A stretch of 64,000 nt of DNA from Clostridium beijerinckii HUN142 (GTDB taxonomy: Bacteria > Bacillota > Clostridia > Clostridiales > Clostridiaceae): the NCBI RefSeq assembly GCF_000621745.1, contig NZ_JHXK01000008.1, forward strand, positions 1 through 64,000, given 5' to 3'. This document shows, one piece after another, positions 46,060 through 55,940 of the stretch. The position numbers and the translations under genes were made by a program. The number at the start of each line of letters is the position of its first letter. The first letter of the stretch is position 1. Below the pieces are notes generated by a model, which saw nothing but the letters and a program-made list of their open reading frames with translations, was not told the origin of the DNA and did no database searches.

Positions 46060-47811
46060 TTATTTCATATTTTTGATTTCATCAAATAATTCTATAGCTG
46101 CATTTCTTGGTCCATTTTTTTCTTGCCCTTTTACGCCCAAACAAGTCCTAATCTGTCCAACTTTCACTTGTCCATTTTCAAACATTGTCTTGAAATATTT
46201 CTCGATAAGAATATTTGTTTCATCCTGCTTTTGTGCCGGACCAAATGGATTGGCAAAAAACGATTCTACTAACCCCTTCTCAGTTGTTGTTCCCTTAGCC
46301 ATTCTGGCACCTGCTTTAAATACCTTGATAGCCTCCTCTGGAGTTTTAAAGTAATCTAAATACTTTTCTCCTTCATTAACACCATCATAGTTATTAGCAT
46401 AGAAGAAAAAGTCTATTGGATGTCCCTTTGATATTTCCTTATATGATGCCACCGGTACTACAAGTCTAGCATTGACCTTATCAGGGTTCATAAATATGCT
46501 TCTATCCATTTCTTTAAAGGCATATCCTTGATCTAAATCATCTAGTCTGACAAATGCACCAATCTCAGTTCCATATCCCTTGATCAATCCATCCTCTATT
46601 TTAAAAGTTCCCATATCATCAAAAATAATAGTCATATCAGAAATATAATCTTCGCTTAAACTACGAAAAGCTTCTAAACTTTCAGATTTACCTGCTCCGC
46701 TATCTCCCATAATAACAACATTAGCTTCATCTCCGCTTTTTAAAATAATATTTACCATCGATCCATGTATTGGTAAATATCCTCTCTTTATCATTATTAA
46801 GTTGTATAATGTTAATGTCATTTTCTTTATATAACCAAAATAATCTATCTTTTCTGAATGATTCACATATCCAAGCATTATATCATTTTGAACATCATCA
46901 AAGAACACAGTTTTTAGATCCTCATCGTTATCTTTAGCTCCATATACATAAATAATGTCTGGCTTTCTTCCCCTTGTTTCTTCACTTCTAGCCATCTCAA
47001 ATAGATTACATAAAGTTATTCCATGTTCCATAAAATCTCTGTGGAAATAAATAAAAGTAAGTAACCCACCTATTTTAGCTGGATAGCAAAACCAATGTTC
47101 TTTATTTATTTGTGCATACTTCAATGGATTATACTTTATCTCTGTAAACATTCCATCTCTTGTATTCTTTTTAGGGTAAGTTATGAATGGTGTTTCTAAA
47201 AGTATATGATCAATAAATGGTACTTCCTCTAAAGCTTCATATCCATTGGGTCTTACCCATTCCATCTCATGGATCATTATACATGCATTTCCACCAGCTG
47301 GTATTTGCCTATAAACTTTTGGCCGATATCCTGCAACATGCTGTTCAATTTTCCTATATAAACTTAAAATTAATGTAGAAAAGTTAGCATTTGCTTCTGT
47401 AAAACTAACTGCTGCAAGGCCCTGTTGAACCTTATATCTATGAACTATTGTATACCTTTCAAGTTTTCTCCAGAATAAGTAGAAATCTTCTATAAATACT
47501 ATAAACTTATCCCTATCCTCTAATAATTTTGAATATGAATCACTAATTTCTACAATTTCCTCAACACTCATAACTATTAAATATTTTATAACTACAGTTA
47601 AATCTCTTCTAATATCTATAAGACTATCTGTATCCAATGTCTTACTTAAATATCTGTATGCTACTGAATTTTTCTTTTTAGCTCTTCTTAGGTAAACTTC
47701 TAAAATTCGTCTAAATCCATCACTTTCTAGTATAGCCTCAGAACTATTACAGTACTTTGCTGTAAAGTTTATCATCACTTTGTCATTACTCATAGAAAAT
47801 TCTTTCTTCAT
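46060..47811 (-). CDS. PEPCK-like / kinase-fold protein with GDSGAGKSE P-loop
   Basis: The 583-residue protein is of a clostridial family usually labelled phosphoenolpyruvate carboxykinase-related. Its P-loop, VVIMGDSGAGKSESLEAF (near 370), followed by TIIFDDMGTF, reads more like HPr kinase (GDSGxGKSE) than ATP-PEPCK (GLSGTGKTT). The N-terminal 200 residues are helical and charged. I use the ATG at 47811, preceded by GGGGGG; a GTG 21 codons upstream lies too close to a TATAAT box (about 47890) to be translated well. Enzyme activity is uncertain. Confidence 0.65.
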   Translation of the reverse strand: MKKEFSMSNDKVMINFTAKYCNSSEAILESDGFRRILEVYLRRAKKKNSVAYRYLSKTLDTDSLIDIRRDLTVVIKYLIVMSVEEIVEISDSYSKLLEDRDKFIVFIEDFYLFWRKLERYTIVHRYKVQQGLAAVSFTEANANFSTLILSLYRKIEQHVAGYRPKVYRQIPAGGNACIMIHEMEWVRPNGYEALEEVPFIDHILLETPFITYPKKNTRDGMFTEIKYNPLKYAQINKEHWFCYPAKIGGLLTFIYFHRDFMEHGITLCNLFEMARSEETRGRKPDIIYVYGAKDNDEDLKTVFFDDVQNDIMLGYVNHSEKIDYFGYIKKMTLTLYNLIMIKRGYLPIHGSMVNIILKSGDEANVVIMGDSGAGKSESLEAFRSLSEDYISDMTIIFDDMGTFKIEDGLIKGYGTEIGAFVRLDDLDQGYAFKEMDRSIFMNPDKVNARLVVPVASYKEISKGHPIDFFFYANNYDGVNEGEKYLDYFKTPEEAIKVFKAGARMAKGTTTEKGLVESFFANPFGPAQKQDETNILIEKYFKTMFENGQVKVGQIRTCLGVKGQEKNGPRNAAIELFDEIKNMK

Positions 47812-48208
47812 TTCCCGGCCCCCCATATGAATTTTTTCATATTTAAATATTGCATTTTTTATTTCAAATTCCACATATTGAAATAATTATATCATACTTT
47901 TTGCAATATTCAACCTCACTATTTTTCATTTTAAAGATTTTTTCATTTAATAATTAATTGAATTCATAAGAGAATTTTCATATTAAACTCCAACAAATCG
48001 AATTACTCCCTTTCTATTTGACTATGCTACAAAAAAGCATGACCAGCTCATTATATGAATATTATATTAGTTTTCTATAAATTTGTTCGTATTTTCTTTA
48101 ATTTTTTTATTTTTCTTTAGTTGATATTAGAATATCTTTATTCCCATTTTACTTCCTAAAATGGTAGAATTATATTAAAAATATGTAACCAAGGAGTATA
48201 ACTTTTTT

Positions 48209-49090
48209 ATGAGCAATAATCAATATACTGTAAAAAAATATTTACTACTTTTTCTTGCAAGTCTAATATTTTCGCTTTCTATAGTAAGCTGTAACTTTAT
48301 AAAATCTGACTCAAATAAGAATAATAATATTGATCCAAACAAAATGCTCGTTCACTATATAGATGTAGGACAAGGTGATTGCATTCTTATTCAAGTAAAT
48401 AATAAAAATCTTTTAATAGATTCCGGACCCAAATCTGATAAAAAAAAGCTTTTTAATTATTTATCTGCGCTAAATTTAGAAAAGTTGGATTATGTAGTTG
48501 CAACTCATCCTCATGAAGACCATATTGGTAATATGGCTGATATAATAAAAACTTATAGCATAACAACTTTCTATGCTCCAAAAGTTGAATCTACCACTAA
48601 AAGCTTTGAAGATATGGTAGGTGCTTTAAAAGATAAGAACTTAAAGATACATGTATTGAAAAACAATAGTGATTCTATTGACTTAGGTGAAAATACTAAA
48701 GTAAATGTTTTCTCTCCTAATAAGGATTCTTATGATGATTTAAACAACTACTCTCCTGTAATAAAAATCCAATATGGTACCACTTCTTTTTTATTTACTG
48801 GTGATGCCCAAAAGGAAGTTGAAAAAGAAATTCTTAACAATAATGAAGATATCAGTGCAGATGTGCTTAAAGTCGGCCATCACGGCTCCTCAACTTCTAC
48901 TAGTAGAGACTTTCTAAAAAAAGTTAATCCTTCAATAGCAGTTATATCTGTAGGCCAAAACAATGTATACAATCATCCTGATGCCATTACTACAAACCTC
49001 TTAGCTGAAGGCAATATAACAACCTATAGGACTGATAAAGATGGAACTATAGTCATTTGTTCAGATGGCTCTAGCATATCCAAAAAATAA
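48209..49090 (+). CDS. ComEC/Rec2-like metallo-beta-lactamase-fold lipoprotein
   Basis: The 293 residues start with a lipoprotein signal (core LLLFLASLIFSLSIVSC, Cys28). The rest is the MBL domain found at the end of ComEC: HYIDVGQGDCILIQ, metal motif THPHEDH (H100, H102, D104, H105), FLFTGDAQKEVEKEIL, LKVGHHGSSTSTS and SVGQNNVYNHP. Stand-alone exported versions are thought to be nucleases or phosphoesterases. AAGGAG lies upstream. A terminator follows. Confidence 0.88.
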   Translation: MSNNQYTVKKYLLLFLASLIFSLSIVSCNFIKSDSNKNNNIDPNKMLVHYIDVGQGDCILIQVNNKNLLIDSGPKSDKKKLFNYLSALNLEKLDYVVATHPHEDHIGNMADIIKTYSITTFYAPKVESTTKSFEDMVGALKDKNLKIHVLKNNSDSIDLGENTKVNVFSPNKDSYDDLNNYSPVIKIQYGTTSFLFTGDAQKEVEKEILNNNEDISADVLKVGHHGSSTSTSRDFLKKVNPSIAVISVGQNNVYNHPDAITTNLLAEGNITTYRTDKDGTIVICSDGSSISKK

Positions 49091-49096
49091 ATTAAT

Positions 49097-49146
49097 CTAA
49101 AAGGATGCTTAATAAATATATTAGAAGCTTCCTTTTAGGTTTTTGA
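49097..49146 (+). terminator. Terminator of the MBL gene
   Basis: CTAAAAGGATGCTT and AAGCTTCCTTTTAG pair, followed by GTTTTTGAC. A second hairpin at 49159-49180, GACCCCAAAAACTTGGAGTC, faces the converging gene and would terminate it on the minus strand. Confidence 0.85.
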
Positions 49147-49249
49147 CACATTAAAATAGACCCCAAAAACTTGGAGTCATTTAAAAATTAGAAATAAAAT
49201 TTAATTATTTCTCAATTATTGGTTTCTATTTTATTTATTTTGACAGTCA

Positions 49250-49999
49250 TTAATTAGAATCATTATTCAATGAATTTTCTTGAATATCCAAATCTTCTTC
49301 TATATCTTCTAAATCTTCAACTTCATCTTCAATTATAGATTCTTCGATAATATCTTCATAGATATATTTCTTCCAATTTACATATATATAATATAAATTT
49401 ATAACATCCTGCTCATTATAAAGAAGAATTTTTTCTATTTTCTCTTCTGGCATTCTTTTAAAATAGCTTTTATCTTTCATAACTTTGTGAAAAGTTTTAG
49501 CTAGATTAGATCCGCTAATCACTTCTCCTTCTCTTATAATATCAAAAACTTTTTCTAACTTCTTAAGTCCAATAGACAATTTTTTATTTTTTTCATATTC
49601 TTTTTGGATATCAATCGAATCAAATTCTTCACTAAAATTATAATATATATTATTTTCTTTGAAAAGATAATTAATAACTGAAAAATCATTATTCCCTGAA
49701 AAAGTGATAATGGCCTTTTTTCCTTTTTGTTTCATCTTTATAAAATATTCTTTAGCGAGATATAGTATCTGTGTCGCCTCATCTCTATCTTCAATCATGT
49801 ATTGGGTTACTAGAATATTATTATTTTTCTTATCATACTCACATGCCCCAAATACTCCGATACACTTAGGCTTTTTATATACATAATGCTCTAAATCAAA
49901 GAAGATAATTTCTTCCGGTGTATATTCTTTATCTTGAGACTTCATCATAAAATCTTCACTACATTCTTCAACCTTCACCTTATTTTCACGAATAATCAC
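49250..49999 (-). CDS. RNase H-like (YprB-type) predicted exonuclease domain protein
   Basis: The 249-residue protein carries the PF13482-type fold: first acidic motif IIFFDLEHYVYKKPKCIGVF G, second around ITFSGNNDFSVINYL, and a late YNEQDVINLYYIY. The first motif has DxE as in DEDD nucleases. The C-terminus is a very acidic tail (EDEVEDLEDIEEDLDIQE). Start is a GTG at 49997-49999, fourteen bases after the HAD gene, so the two are co-transcribed. Activity is inferred only from the fold. Confidence 0.72.
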   Translation of the reverse strand: MIIRENKVKVEECSEDFMMKSQDKEYTPEEIIFFDLEHYVYKKPKCIGVFGACEYDKKNNNILVTQYMIEDRDEATQILYLAKEYFIKMKQKGKKAIITFSGNNDFSVINYLFKENNIYYNFSEEFDSIDIQKEYEKNKKLSIGLKKLEKVFDIIREGEVISGSNLAKTFHKVMKDKSYFKRMPEEKIEKILLYNEQDVINLYYIYVNWKKYIYEDIIEESIIEDEVEDLEDIEEDLDIQENSLNNDSN

Positions 50000-50013
50000 A
50001 GTATCACTCTTTT

Positions 50014-50742
50014 CTATAAGAATTGTATATCCTCAATGTCCAAATTGTATATTACATCCTTTCTTTCAACAACAACATTCACTCTTTTTATTAAATCTCT
50101 ATCTTTCAATACCTTTTGCAAAAGTTCTTTAGTTGGATTCATACAATAAGGATGCTTTACATTTTTAAACATAGTATAATCGCCTGCTGTATCTCCATAT
50201 GCATAGCTGTCGTTTAAATCTATACCATACTTTTTAACAAATTCATTTATCGCCTTTGATTTACTTTTACTATCCCACATTGGTGTAACTTGCCCAGTAT
50301 ATACATTTTTATCATCTATAATATATTTTGCACCTATATAATCTGTAAAGCCATATTTCTTGGCCATTTCTCCAACAAGCTCTGAAGGCGATCCGGATAT
50401 TATAATTAGAGTATGATTATTAGCTTGATGCCACTTTATTCTATCCCTTGTAAAAGTATATACTCTATCACCCTTTTGTTCTACAACTTTCTTAGCTATA
50501 TATTCCATTTGATATTTCTGTAATCCTTTAATTGATTCTATATATATATCAATCATTTTTAACAGATATTGATCATAATCACCTTGCCTCTTATCCCATT
50601 TCATAAAATAAGGCCTTAAATCATTATACCATCTTTCTGAACCTATAATTTCATATTTAACCATTTTCTTAAATACTTCTGTTATTAATCCTTCTCTGTA
50701 TAAAGTTCCATCCAAATCAAAAAACGCACCTATATTTGACAT
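50014..50742 (-). CDS. HAD-superfamily hydrolase, subfamily IB (SerB-like)
   Basis: The 242 residues have the HAD motifs: FFDLDGTLYREG (nucleophile D9, D11), IISGSPSELVGEMAKKYGF, a Lys in SKSKAINEFVKKYG and AYGDTAGDYTMF. The layout fits the phosphoserine-phosphatase-like IB class. Substrate unknown. It is the first gene of a pair with the RNase H-like gene. Confidence 0.9.
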   Translation of the reverse strand: MSNIGAFFDLDGTLYREGLITEVFKKMVKYEIIGSERWYNDLRPYFMKWDKRQGDYDQYLLKMIDIYIESIKGLQKYQMEYIAKKVVEQKGDRVYTFTRDRIKWHQANNHTLIIISGSPSELVGEMAKKYGFTDYIGAKYIIDDKNVYTGQVTPMWDSKSKSKAINEFVKKYGIDLNDSYAYGDTAGDYTMFKNVKHPYCMNPTKELLQKVLKDRDLIKRVNVVVERKDVIYNLDIEDIQFL

Positions 50743-50981
50743 TGACTCACATCCTTTTATACTTATTTATTATACTTTATTTTTTCATTTCAGAAAAGCT
50801 TATAAAATTTATATGATTAATTTAAATATTGAACTTTTCTGCATATAAAAACATTTTATACAAACGAATATATTTTCTTTTTTATTCTATCTCAAAACAT
50901 AACCTTCTGAATTAATCTTTTTTATAATTTATACCCGCAAGACTCACAATATTCACATATTTGACTTCAATATAAATTCAT

Positions 50982-51026
50982 AGAGAATAAAAAACACTAC
51001 CAAATGTATTTATTATTGATAGTGTC
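50982..51026 (-). terminator. Terminator of the nitroreductase gene
   Basis: On the minus strand ACACTATC and GGTAGTGT pair around an AT loop and are followed by TTTTTATTCTCTATG, a variant of the family F tail. It lies about 20 bases past the stop. Confidence 0.8.
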
Positions 51027-51044
51027 CTTAAAGTTTATCCATAC

Positions 51045-51581
51045 TTATTCTATAAAAGTTAGAATTTCATCTATATTCTTTCGTACTTTTTTTCTTATAT
51101 TATCATCTTCTGGATATCCAACAGCTACTACTAATCTAATTCTTTTTAACTTATTTATATTTAAAAGTTTCTTTAATTCCTTTTCATTAAACCATCCTAG
51201 AATACAAGTACCTAAATTTTGTTCTGTTGCCGCCAAACATATATGCTCAGTTGCAATACCAATATCATTAGATCTATAATCTTGCTGTTTAATTAATGCC
51301 CCAGCACGTGAAGTTAAATTACCACTTTCCTCTACTACAATTATAAAAGCTGGACATTCTGTAGTAAATTTGTTCATAACCGCATCCTGCAAGCATTCTG
51401 AAACCTTAGGAACTAACTCTTTATTACTTACAACTACAAAGTGCCACGGCTGGCTATTACATGCTGATGGAGCTAATCTTGCAGCCTCGATGCATTTTAC
51501 TAACTTTTCTTTTTCAACAGGTTTATTTAAATATTTCCTGCAGCTTTGACGCTCGTTTAATAAATCTAAAAATTCCTTCAT
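51045..51581 (-). CDS. Nitroreductase-family oxidoreductase
   Basis: The 178-residue flavoprotein has the nitroreductase N-terminal motif LNERQSCRKYLNKPVEKEKL and APSACNSQPWHFVVV, then ATEHICLAATEQNLGTCILG and a C-terminal VVAVGYPEDD. It would use FMN and NAD(P)H; the physiological substrate is unknown. It lies 29 bases after the AI-2E permease gene and may share its transcript. Confidence 0.9.
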   Translation of the reverse strand: MKEFLDLLNERQSCRKYLNKPVEKEKLVKCIEAARLAPSACNSQPWHFVVVSNKELVPKVSECLQDAVMNKFTTECPAFIIVVEESGNLTSRAGALIKQQDYRSNDIGIATEHICLAATEQNLGTCILGWFNEKELKKLLNINKLKRIRLVVAVGYPEDDNIRKKVRKNIDEILTFIE

Positions 51582-51610
51582 AAAAACTCTCCTAAATTCT
51601 TTATAATCTT

Positions 51611-52744
51611 TTATAAGTCAACTTCTCCAAGGCTTTCTTTCTTAACTAATTCTGGGTTCTTCCCCCTAAACTCATCCACTGTTTTCTCATAATATATTTT
51701 TATAGTTGCCATTGTAGGTGACCCCAAAAGCATCCCAAAAGGCCCCCAAAAACCGCCTCCTATAGTAACTCCTAATATTATTCCTAAAGGACTAACTCCA
51801 ACTTTCTTTCCTATAAGTTTAGGATCAAGGTACCATGCATCAAAAAGGTGAATACAAAGTAAAAGTATAAATACCATAAAAGCCTTCATAGGCGAAACAA
51901 AAATTGCAACACCTGCACCGACTAGTTCACCAATGAGCGGTCCGAAATAAGGAATCATATTAGTAATCCCCTCTATCAGCGCTATTAGCGGTGCATATGG
52001 CTCTCCAACAATCAATAAACCTATAAGTGATATAATCCCTATTATTGCCGAATCAATGGCTTTTATCCCTATATAAACTCCTATCATTTTATTATAAGTT
52101 CTAACAAATGTAATTAACTTATTTCCCTTTTCTTCTTTAAAAATCATATATGTTATAGTTCTAGCACGTTTTAACAACTTTTCTTTATCCACTAAAACAT
52201 AAATTGAAATTAAAAATCCAAAAATCACACTAACTAGATTTGATGTAAATGATAATAAGTACATAACAAAATTTTGTAGCAGTCCTATTGTTACACTTCC
52301 TATCTGGCTTGATATTTCCTGTAGTTTATTTAGAAGTCCTGCTTGTACAATCAGTGTCTTTATTCTTTCATTTTGAAGAAGAGTATTGATCCACTTTTGT
52401 ATAATTTCTACGTAAGCCGGCATTTCTTTAGTTATATTTACTATGCTGTCCACTATGCTTGGTATAGTAAAAAATAATATTATAATAACTAAAGCTATAA
52501 TTATAAAATATGTAATCAATATTGATATTGCTCTCTTAGTTTTAAAATTATTCTCAAAAAAACTTACTACTGGATTTAATATATAAGCACAAATAATAGC
52601 ATATATAAAAGGCGACATAATAGACAAAACTTTTCTACCTATATCAAAGAAAAAATCATAGTTATCTATAAGTTTATATCCAATTATACCTATTAAGGCA
52701 AATATTAATATATCCCTATACTTAATATTTCTATTTATAAACAA
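51611..52744 (-). CDS. AI-2E family transporter (permease)
   Basis: The 377-residue membrane protein has about eight helices and the family pattern with PFIYAIICAYILNPVV near the start, a soluble loop with helices, and the C-terminal EGITNMIPYFGPLIGELVGA and DPKLIGKKVGVSPLGIILGV. Some members move autoinducer-2 or ions; the substrate here is unknown. Start is a TTG at 52742-52744 preceded by AAAGGA. The gap 52745-53063 contains a family C remnant and a terminator. Confidence 0.88.
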   Translation of the reverse strand: MFINRNIKYRDILIFALIGIIGYKLIDNYDFFFDIGRKVLSIMSPFIYAIICAYILNPVVSFFENNFKTKRAISILITYFIIIALVIIILFFTIPSIVDSIVNITKEMPAYVEIIQKWINTLLQNERIKTLIVQAGLLNKLQEISSQIGSVTIGLLQNFVMYLLSFTSNLVSVIFGFLISIYVLVDKEKLLKRARTITYMIFKEEKGNKLITFVRTYNKMIGVYIGIKAIDSAIIGIISLIGLLIVGEPYAPLIALIEGITNMIPYFGPLIGELVGAGVAIFVSPMKAFMVFILLLCIHLFDAWYLDPKLIGKKVGVSPLGIILGVTIGGGFWGPFGMLLGSPTMATIKIYYEKTVDEFRGKNPELVKKESLGEVDL

Positions 52745-52811
52745 TTCATTCCAAATCCTTTCTATACTTTTTTCAATTATTCCTCAATTATACCATATAT
52801 ATTGCTTTTTT

Positions 52812-52854
52812 AAGGCATATAAAAGAAATTGGCTTGTTATCTTTTTGATTATGC
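52812..52854. repeat. Family C, short form
   Basis: TTAAGGCATATAAAAGAAAT leads to the inverse end CTTGTTATCTTTTTGATTAT GCCT. It keeps the family C end sequence (AGGCATAATCAAAAAGATAAC on the minus strand) but only about 43 bases in all. Confidence 0.5.
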
Positions 52855-52983
52855 CTAACTTTGAATATCTAGGATCTAAAAATTTTATTCGCAAAAATAT
52901 TCAATTCAAGCATATATAGCATAAAAATCCAACTTTATCGAAGCTTACCTTAAGCCATAGGATAATTCAAGATAGCTAATTTT

Positions 52984-53031
52984 CTAAAGAATAAAAAATA
53001 GAGAGTTGCTACATAGAACATCCCTCTATTT
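52984..53031 (-). terminator. argS terminator with family F tail
   Basis: On the minus strand AATAGAGGGATG and the later AACTCTCTATT pair (some mismatches), followed by TTTTTATTCTTTAG. It begins about 33 bases past the argS stop. The same tail follows terminators at 16470 and 18670. Confidence 0.75.
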
Positions 53032-53063
53032 CAAAAAATTATAACAAATTTAATATTAAATAA

Positions 53064-54755
53064 CTACATTTTTTCTACTACATTTATTCCAAGTAACTCT
53101 AATCCATTTTTCATTACTTGTAAACTTGCTTTAACTAAGTTTAATCTTGTAGCTTTTAAATCTTCGTCTTCTAAGTTTAACACTGAATGTGCATTATAGA
53201 ATTTATTAAATCCTTTTGCGACTTCAATTACATATCTTGTTAATATTGAAGGTTCTAACTTATCTAACGCTAAAGTTATTACACTATTGAAATTAGCTAT
53301 ACTCTTAACTAGTTCAAATTCTTCTTTTGACGCTAACTTACTGTAGTTAACAGTTCCAGCACATTGTCTTCCTCTGTTTAGTATACTATTTCCTCTAGCA
53401 TATGAATATTGAACGTATGGACCTGTTTCGCCATCAAATGATAATATTTCTTTCCAATCAAAAACAATATCTTTTTCTCTTGAGTTTTTAAGATATGTAA
53501 AGATTACTGCTCCTACCCCAATCTTCTTAGCAACTTCTTCTTTATTTTCAAGTTCTGGATTTTTTTCATTTATAACTTCCATTGTCTTCTCTACAGCTTC
53601 GCGAAGTAAATCATCAAGTAAAACAATTGATCCATTTCTAGTTGAAAGTTTTCTATCTGCAAATTTAACTAACCCAAAGCCTACATGAACACAGTCTTTA
53701 GACCATTCATGTCCTGCAAGTTCCAATACTTTAAATACTTGTTTAAAGTGAAGTGCTTGTGGAGTTCCAACTACATAAACACATTTGTGGAAATCATAAG
53801 TTTTCTTTCTATACATAGCAGCTGCTAGATCTCTTGTAGCATATATCGATGCACCATCACCCTTTAATACTATACAAGGTGGCATATTATATTCTTCAAG
53901 CATTACAACTTGAGCTCCATTACTTTCTACCAGAAGTCCTTTTTCTTTTAATTCATCAACAATAACATCCATTTTATCATTATAAAATGCTTCTCCAGCT
54001 AATGAATCAAATTTAACTCCTAAAATGTCATAAACTCTTTCAAATTCTTTTAAACTCAACTCTCTAAATCTAGTCCAAAGAGCTGTTGCTTTTTCATCAC
54101 CAGTCTCTAGTGCTTTAAAGTTTGCTCTTGCTTCATCTTCTAATGACGGATCTTTTTCAGCTTCTTCATGGAATTTAACATATATTCTAAGTAATTCATC
54201 AATTGGAGCCTTTTCTAATGCTTCTTCATCTACCCATCTATCATACGCACTTATAAGCTTCCCAAATTGAGTTCCCCAATCTCCTAAGTGGTTCAATCCT
54301 ACAGTATTATATCCTTCTTTTTTAAACATCTTGTATAAAGAATTACCTATAGCTGTAGTGAATAAGTGACCAACATGGAAAGGTTTTGCTATATTAGGTG
54401 AAGAATATTCAACACAAACTGTTTTTCCTTCTCCTACATTTGATGACCCATAATTTTCTCCATCTTCTAAAACCTTCTTAATTGTATTTTCTGCAAATAC
54501 TCCTTTATCAACAAAGAAGTTAACATATGGTCCTAAATTCTCAATTCTTTCAAATCCTTCAGTAGACATATTGTTTTTTAATTCTTCTGCTATCATATTA
54601 GGTGCTTTTCTCATAACTTTTGATAGCTGAAAACATGGGAATGCATAATCTCCCATTTCTGGCTTTGGTGGTATTTCAATTAATTTTTCAATAGTTTCAA
54701 TTTCTAATTCCACATGTTCTTTTATTAGTTCTGCAACTTTACTTTTATAATCCAT
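53064..54755 (-). CDS. argS: Arginyl-tRNA synthetase
   Basis: The 563-residue class I enzyme charges tRNA-Arg. It has the N-terminal Arg_tRNA_synt_N-type domain, the HIGH motif as [19 protein letters not shown], a KMSK equivalent [19 protein letters not shown] (the common variant in this enzyme) and the C-terminal DALR anticodon-binding domain with [11 protein letters not shown]. The ATG follows AGGAGG. A T-box leader lies upstream, so expression should rise when tRNA-Arg is uncharged. Confidence 0.96.
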   Translation of the reverse strand: MDYKSKVAELIKEHVELEIETIEKLIEIPPKPEMGDYAFPCFQLSKVMRKAPNMIAEELKNNMSTEGFERIENLGPYVNFFVDKGVFAENTIKKVLEDGENYGSSNVGEGKTVCVEYSSPNIAKPFHVGHLFTTAIGNSLYKMFKKEGYNTVGLNHLGDWGTQFGKLISAYDRWVDEEALEKAPIDELLRIYVKFHEEAEKDPSLEDEARANFKALETGDEKATALWTRFRELSLKEFERVYDILGVKFDSLAGEAFYNDKMDVIVDELKEKGLLVESNGAQVVMLEEYNMPPCIVLKGDGASIYATRDLAAAMYRKKTYDFHKCVYVVGTPQALHFKQVFKVLELAGHEWSKDCVHVGFGLVKFADRKLSTRNGSIVLLDDLLREAVEKTMEVINEKNPELENKEEVAKKIGVGAVIFTYLKNSREKDIVFDWKEILSFDGETGPYVQYSYARGNSILNRGRQCAGTVNYSKLASKEEFELVKSIANFNSVITLALDKLEPSILTRYVIEVAKGFNKFYNAHSVLNLEDEDLKATRLNLVKASLQVMKNGLELLGINVVEKM

Positions 54756-54924
54756 AACGTCCTCCTTGATTTTGGCTAAATATTATTATCTTAAATTCAA
54801 CAGGAACTAACCTGTAAGACTTATAGCTAATCATTTAACTTTAATATTAATTATTATTTTTAACTTTTTGCAATAAATGTATTTATATAATTTATCACAA
54901 ATATGTTATCATACAAACAAAAAA

Positions 54925-55240
54925 AGCCCCTCTCTTAAACAAAGAGACGAACTATCCGCGGTACCACTCTAATTGTATTTTATATAAATAAAATACCCCT
55001 TAACTTTTAACGCAAGTTTTTTTGCGACCAGCCCTACTAAAGGTTTAAAAATAATAATTTATATATCATATCAGCTATGTTAAATTATTACCTTTGTAAC
55101 TACTTATTTCAGGTGATTTCTCCAAGGCTCTCTTCATTATAATCTATCCATAGGGCTTACACCGTCTCCCCACTCGCTTAAGGAATCAATCAAACTACTT
55201 TCCTCTTCTCAGAATTTTCAATATTAATGATAATACATTA
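54925..55240 (-). promoter_or_regulatory. argS: T-box leader of argS
   Basis: On the minus strand the T-box sequence AGAGTGGTACCGCGGATAG is unmistakable (about 54951-54970). It is followed by a terminator, GTCTCTTTGTTTAAGAGAG ending GGGCTTTTTTTG. The long stem I region lies upstream (GAAGAGGAAAG, GGTGTAAGCC ... CACC). A TATAAT at about 55240 fits the -10 box. Binding of uncharged tRNA to the leader allows read-through. I could not fix the specifier codon by eye; an AGA occurs in GGAGAAATCACC. Confidence 0.93.
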
Positions 55241-55278
55241 TACAAATTATCTTAAATTTTGTCAACTCAAATTTCAAT

Positions 55279-55313
55279 ATCCCCTGCAATATACTTATTA
55301 TATTGCAGGGGAT
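55279..55313. terminator. Terminator of the site-2 protease gene
   Basis: ATCCCCTGCAATATA and TATATTGCAGGGGAT form a perfect 15-pair stem directly past the stop of the leftward protease gene. Confidence 0.85.
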
Positions 55314-55319
55314 TTCATA

Positions 55320-55940
55320 TTATAGAAAAATCTTTAGTAATGCATTCTTTATTATTTCTGCTGGAACATGTATTATTCTTCCCCCAACAAATATTAATGC
55401 TAGCATTATTAGCATTTGATATTGATAAAATTTTTCTTCAAATCTATAGAAAGTATTAGGCTTCAAGTCTCTTAAAAGACTGAACCCATCTAATCCTGGT
55501 ATTGGTATCAAATTAAATAATCCTATATTTATATTAATTACAATCACTAAATATATCATTGAATATAGCACACCAGCTAATGCCATTGGCAGAAATCCGT
55601 ATACAAATCTTACATAGATGCCCAACACCAATGCAGCTACTATAGCAACTATAAAATTTGCAATCGGCCCAGCTAAGCTTACCTTTAAATCATCTTTATA
55701 ATAATTTTTATAAGCTGACGGATTAGTCTGTACTGGCTTTGCCCACCCAAAACTAAAGATAAGTACCGCTACAAAACCTACAGGATCAATATGAGCAATT
55801 GGGTTTAATGTTAATCTTCCTTGAAATCTCGGTGTCTTATCCCCTAACTTATCAGCTACTAATGCATGAGCATATTCATGAAATGTAAATGCAACAAGCA
55901 TTCCTGGAATCATTAAAATCATATTAAGTATTGAATTCAT
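55320..55940 (-). CDS. Site-2-protease-type membrane metalloprotease (M50)
   Basis: The 206 residues form about five helices. The zinc motif HEYAH lies in AFTFHEYAHALVADKLGD and the second metal site in GLFNLIPIPGLDGF; ...LAGPIANFIVA is also typical. This is the short, PDZ-less S2P/YwhC-like subgroup. Its substrate is unknown. GGAGGAAAAC precedes the ATG. Confidence 0.92.
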   Translation of the reverse strand: MNSILNMILMIPGMLVAFTFHEYAHALVADKLGDKTPRFQGRLTLNPIAHIDPVGFVAVLIFSFGWAKPVQTNPSAYKNYYKDDLKVSLAGPIANFIVAIVAALVLGIYVRFVYGFLPMALAGVLYSMIYLVIVININIGLFNLIPIPGLDGFSLLRDLKPNTFYRFEEKFYQYQMLIMLALIFVGGRIIHVPAEIIKNALLKIFL

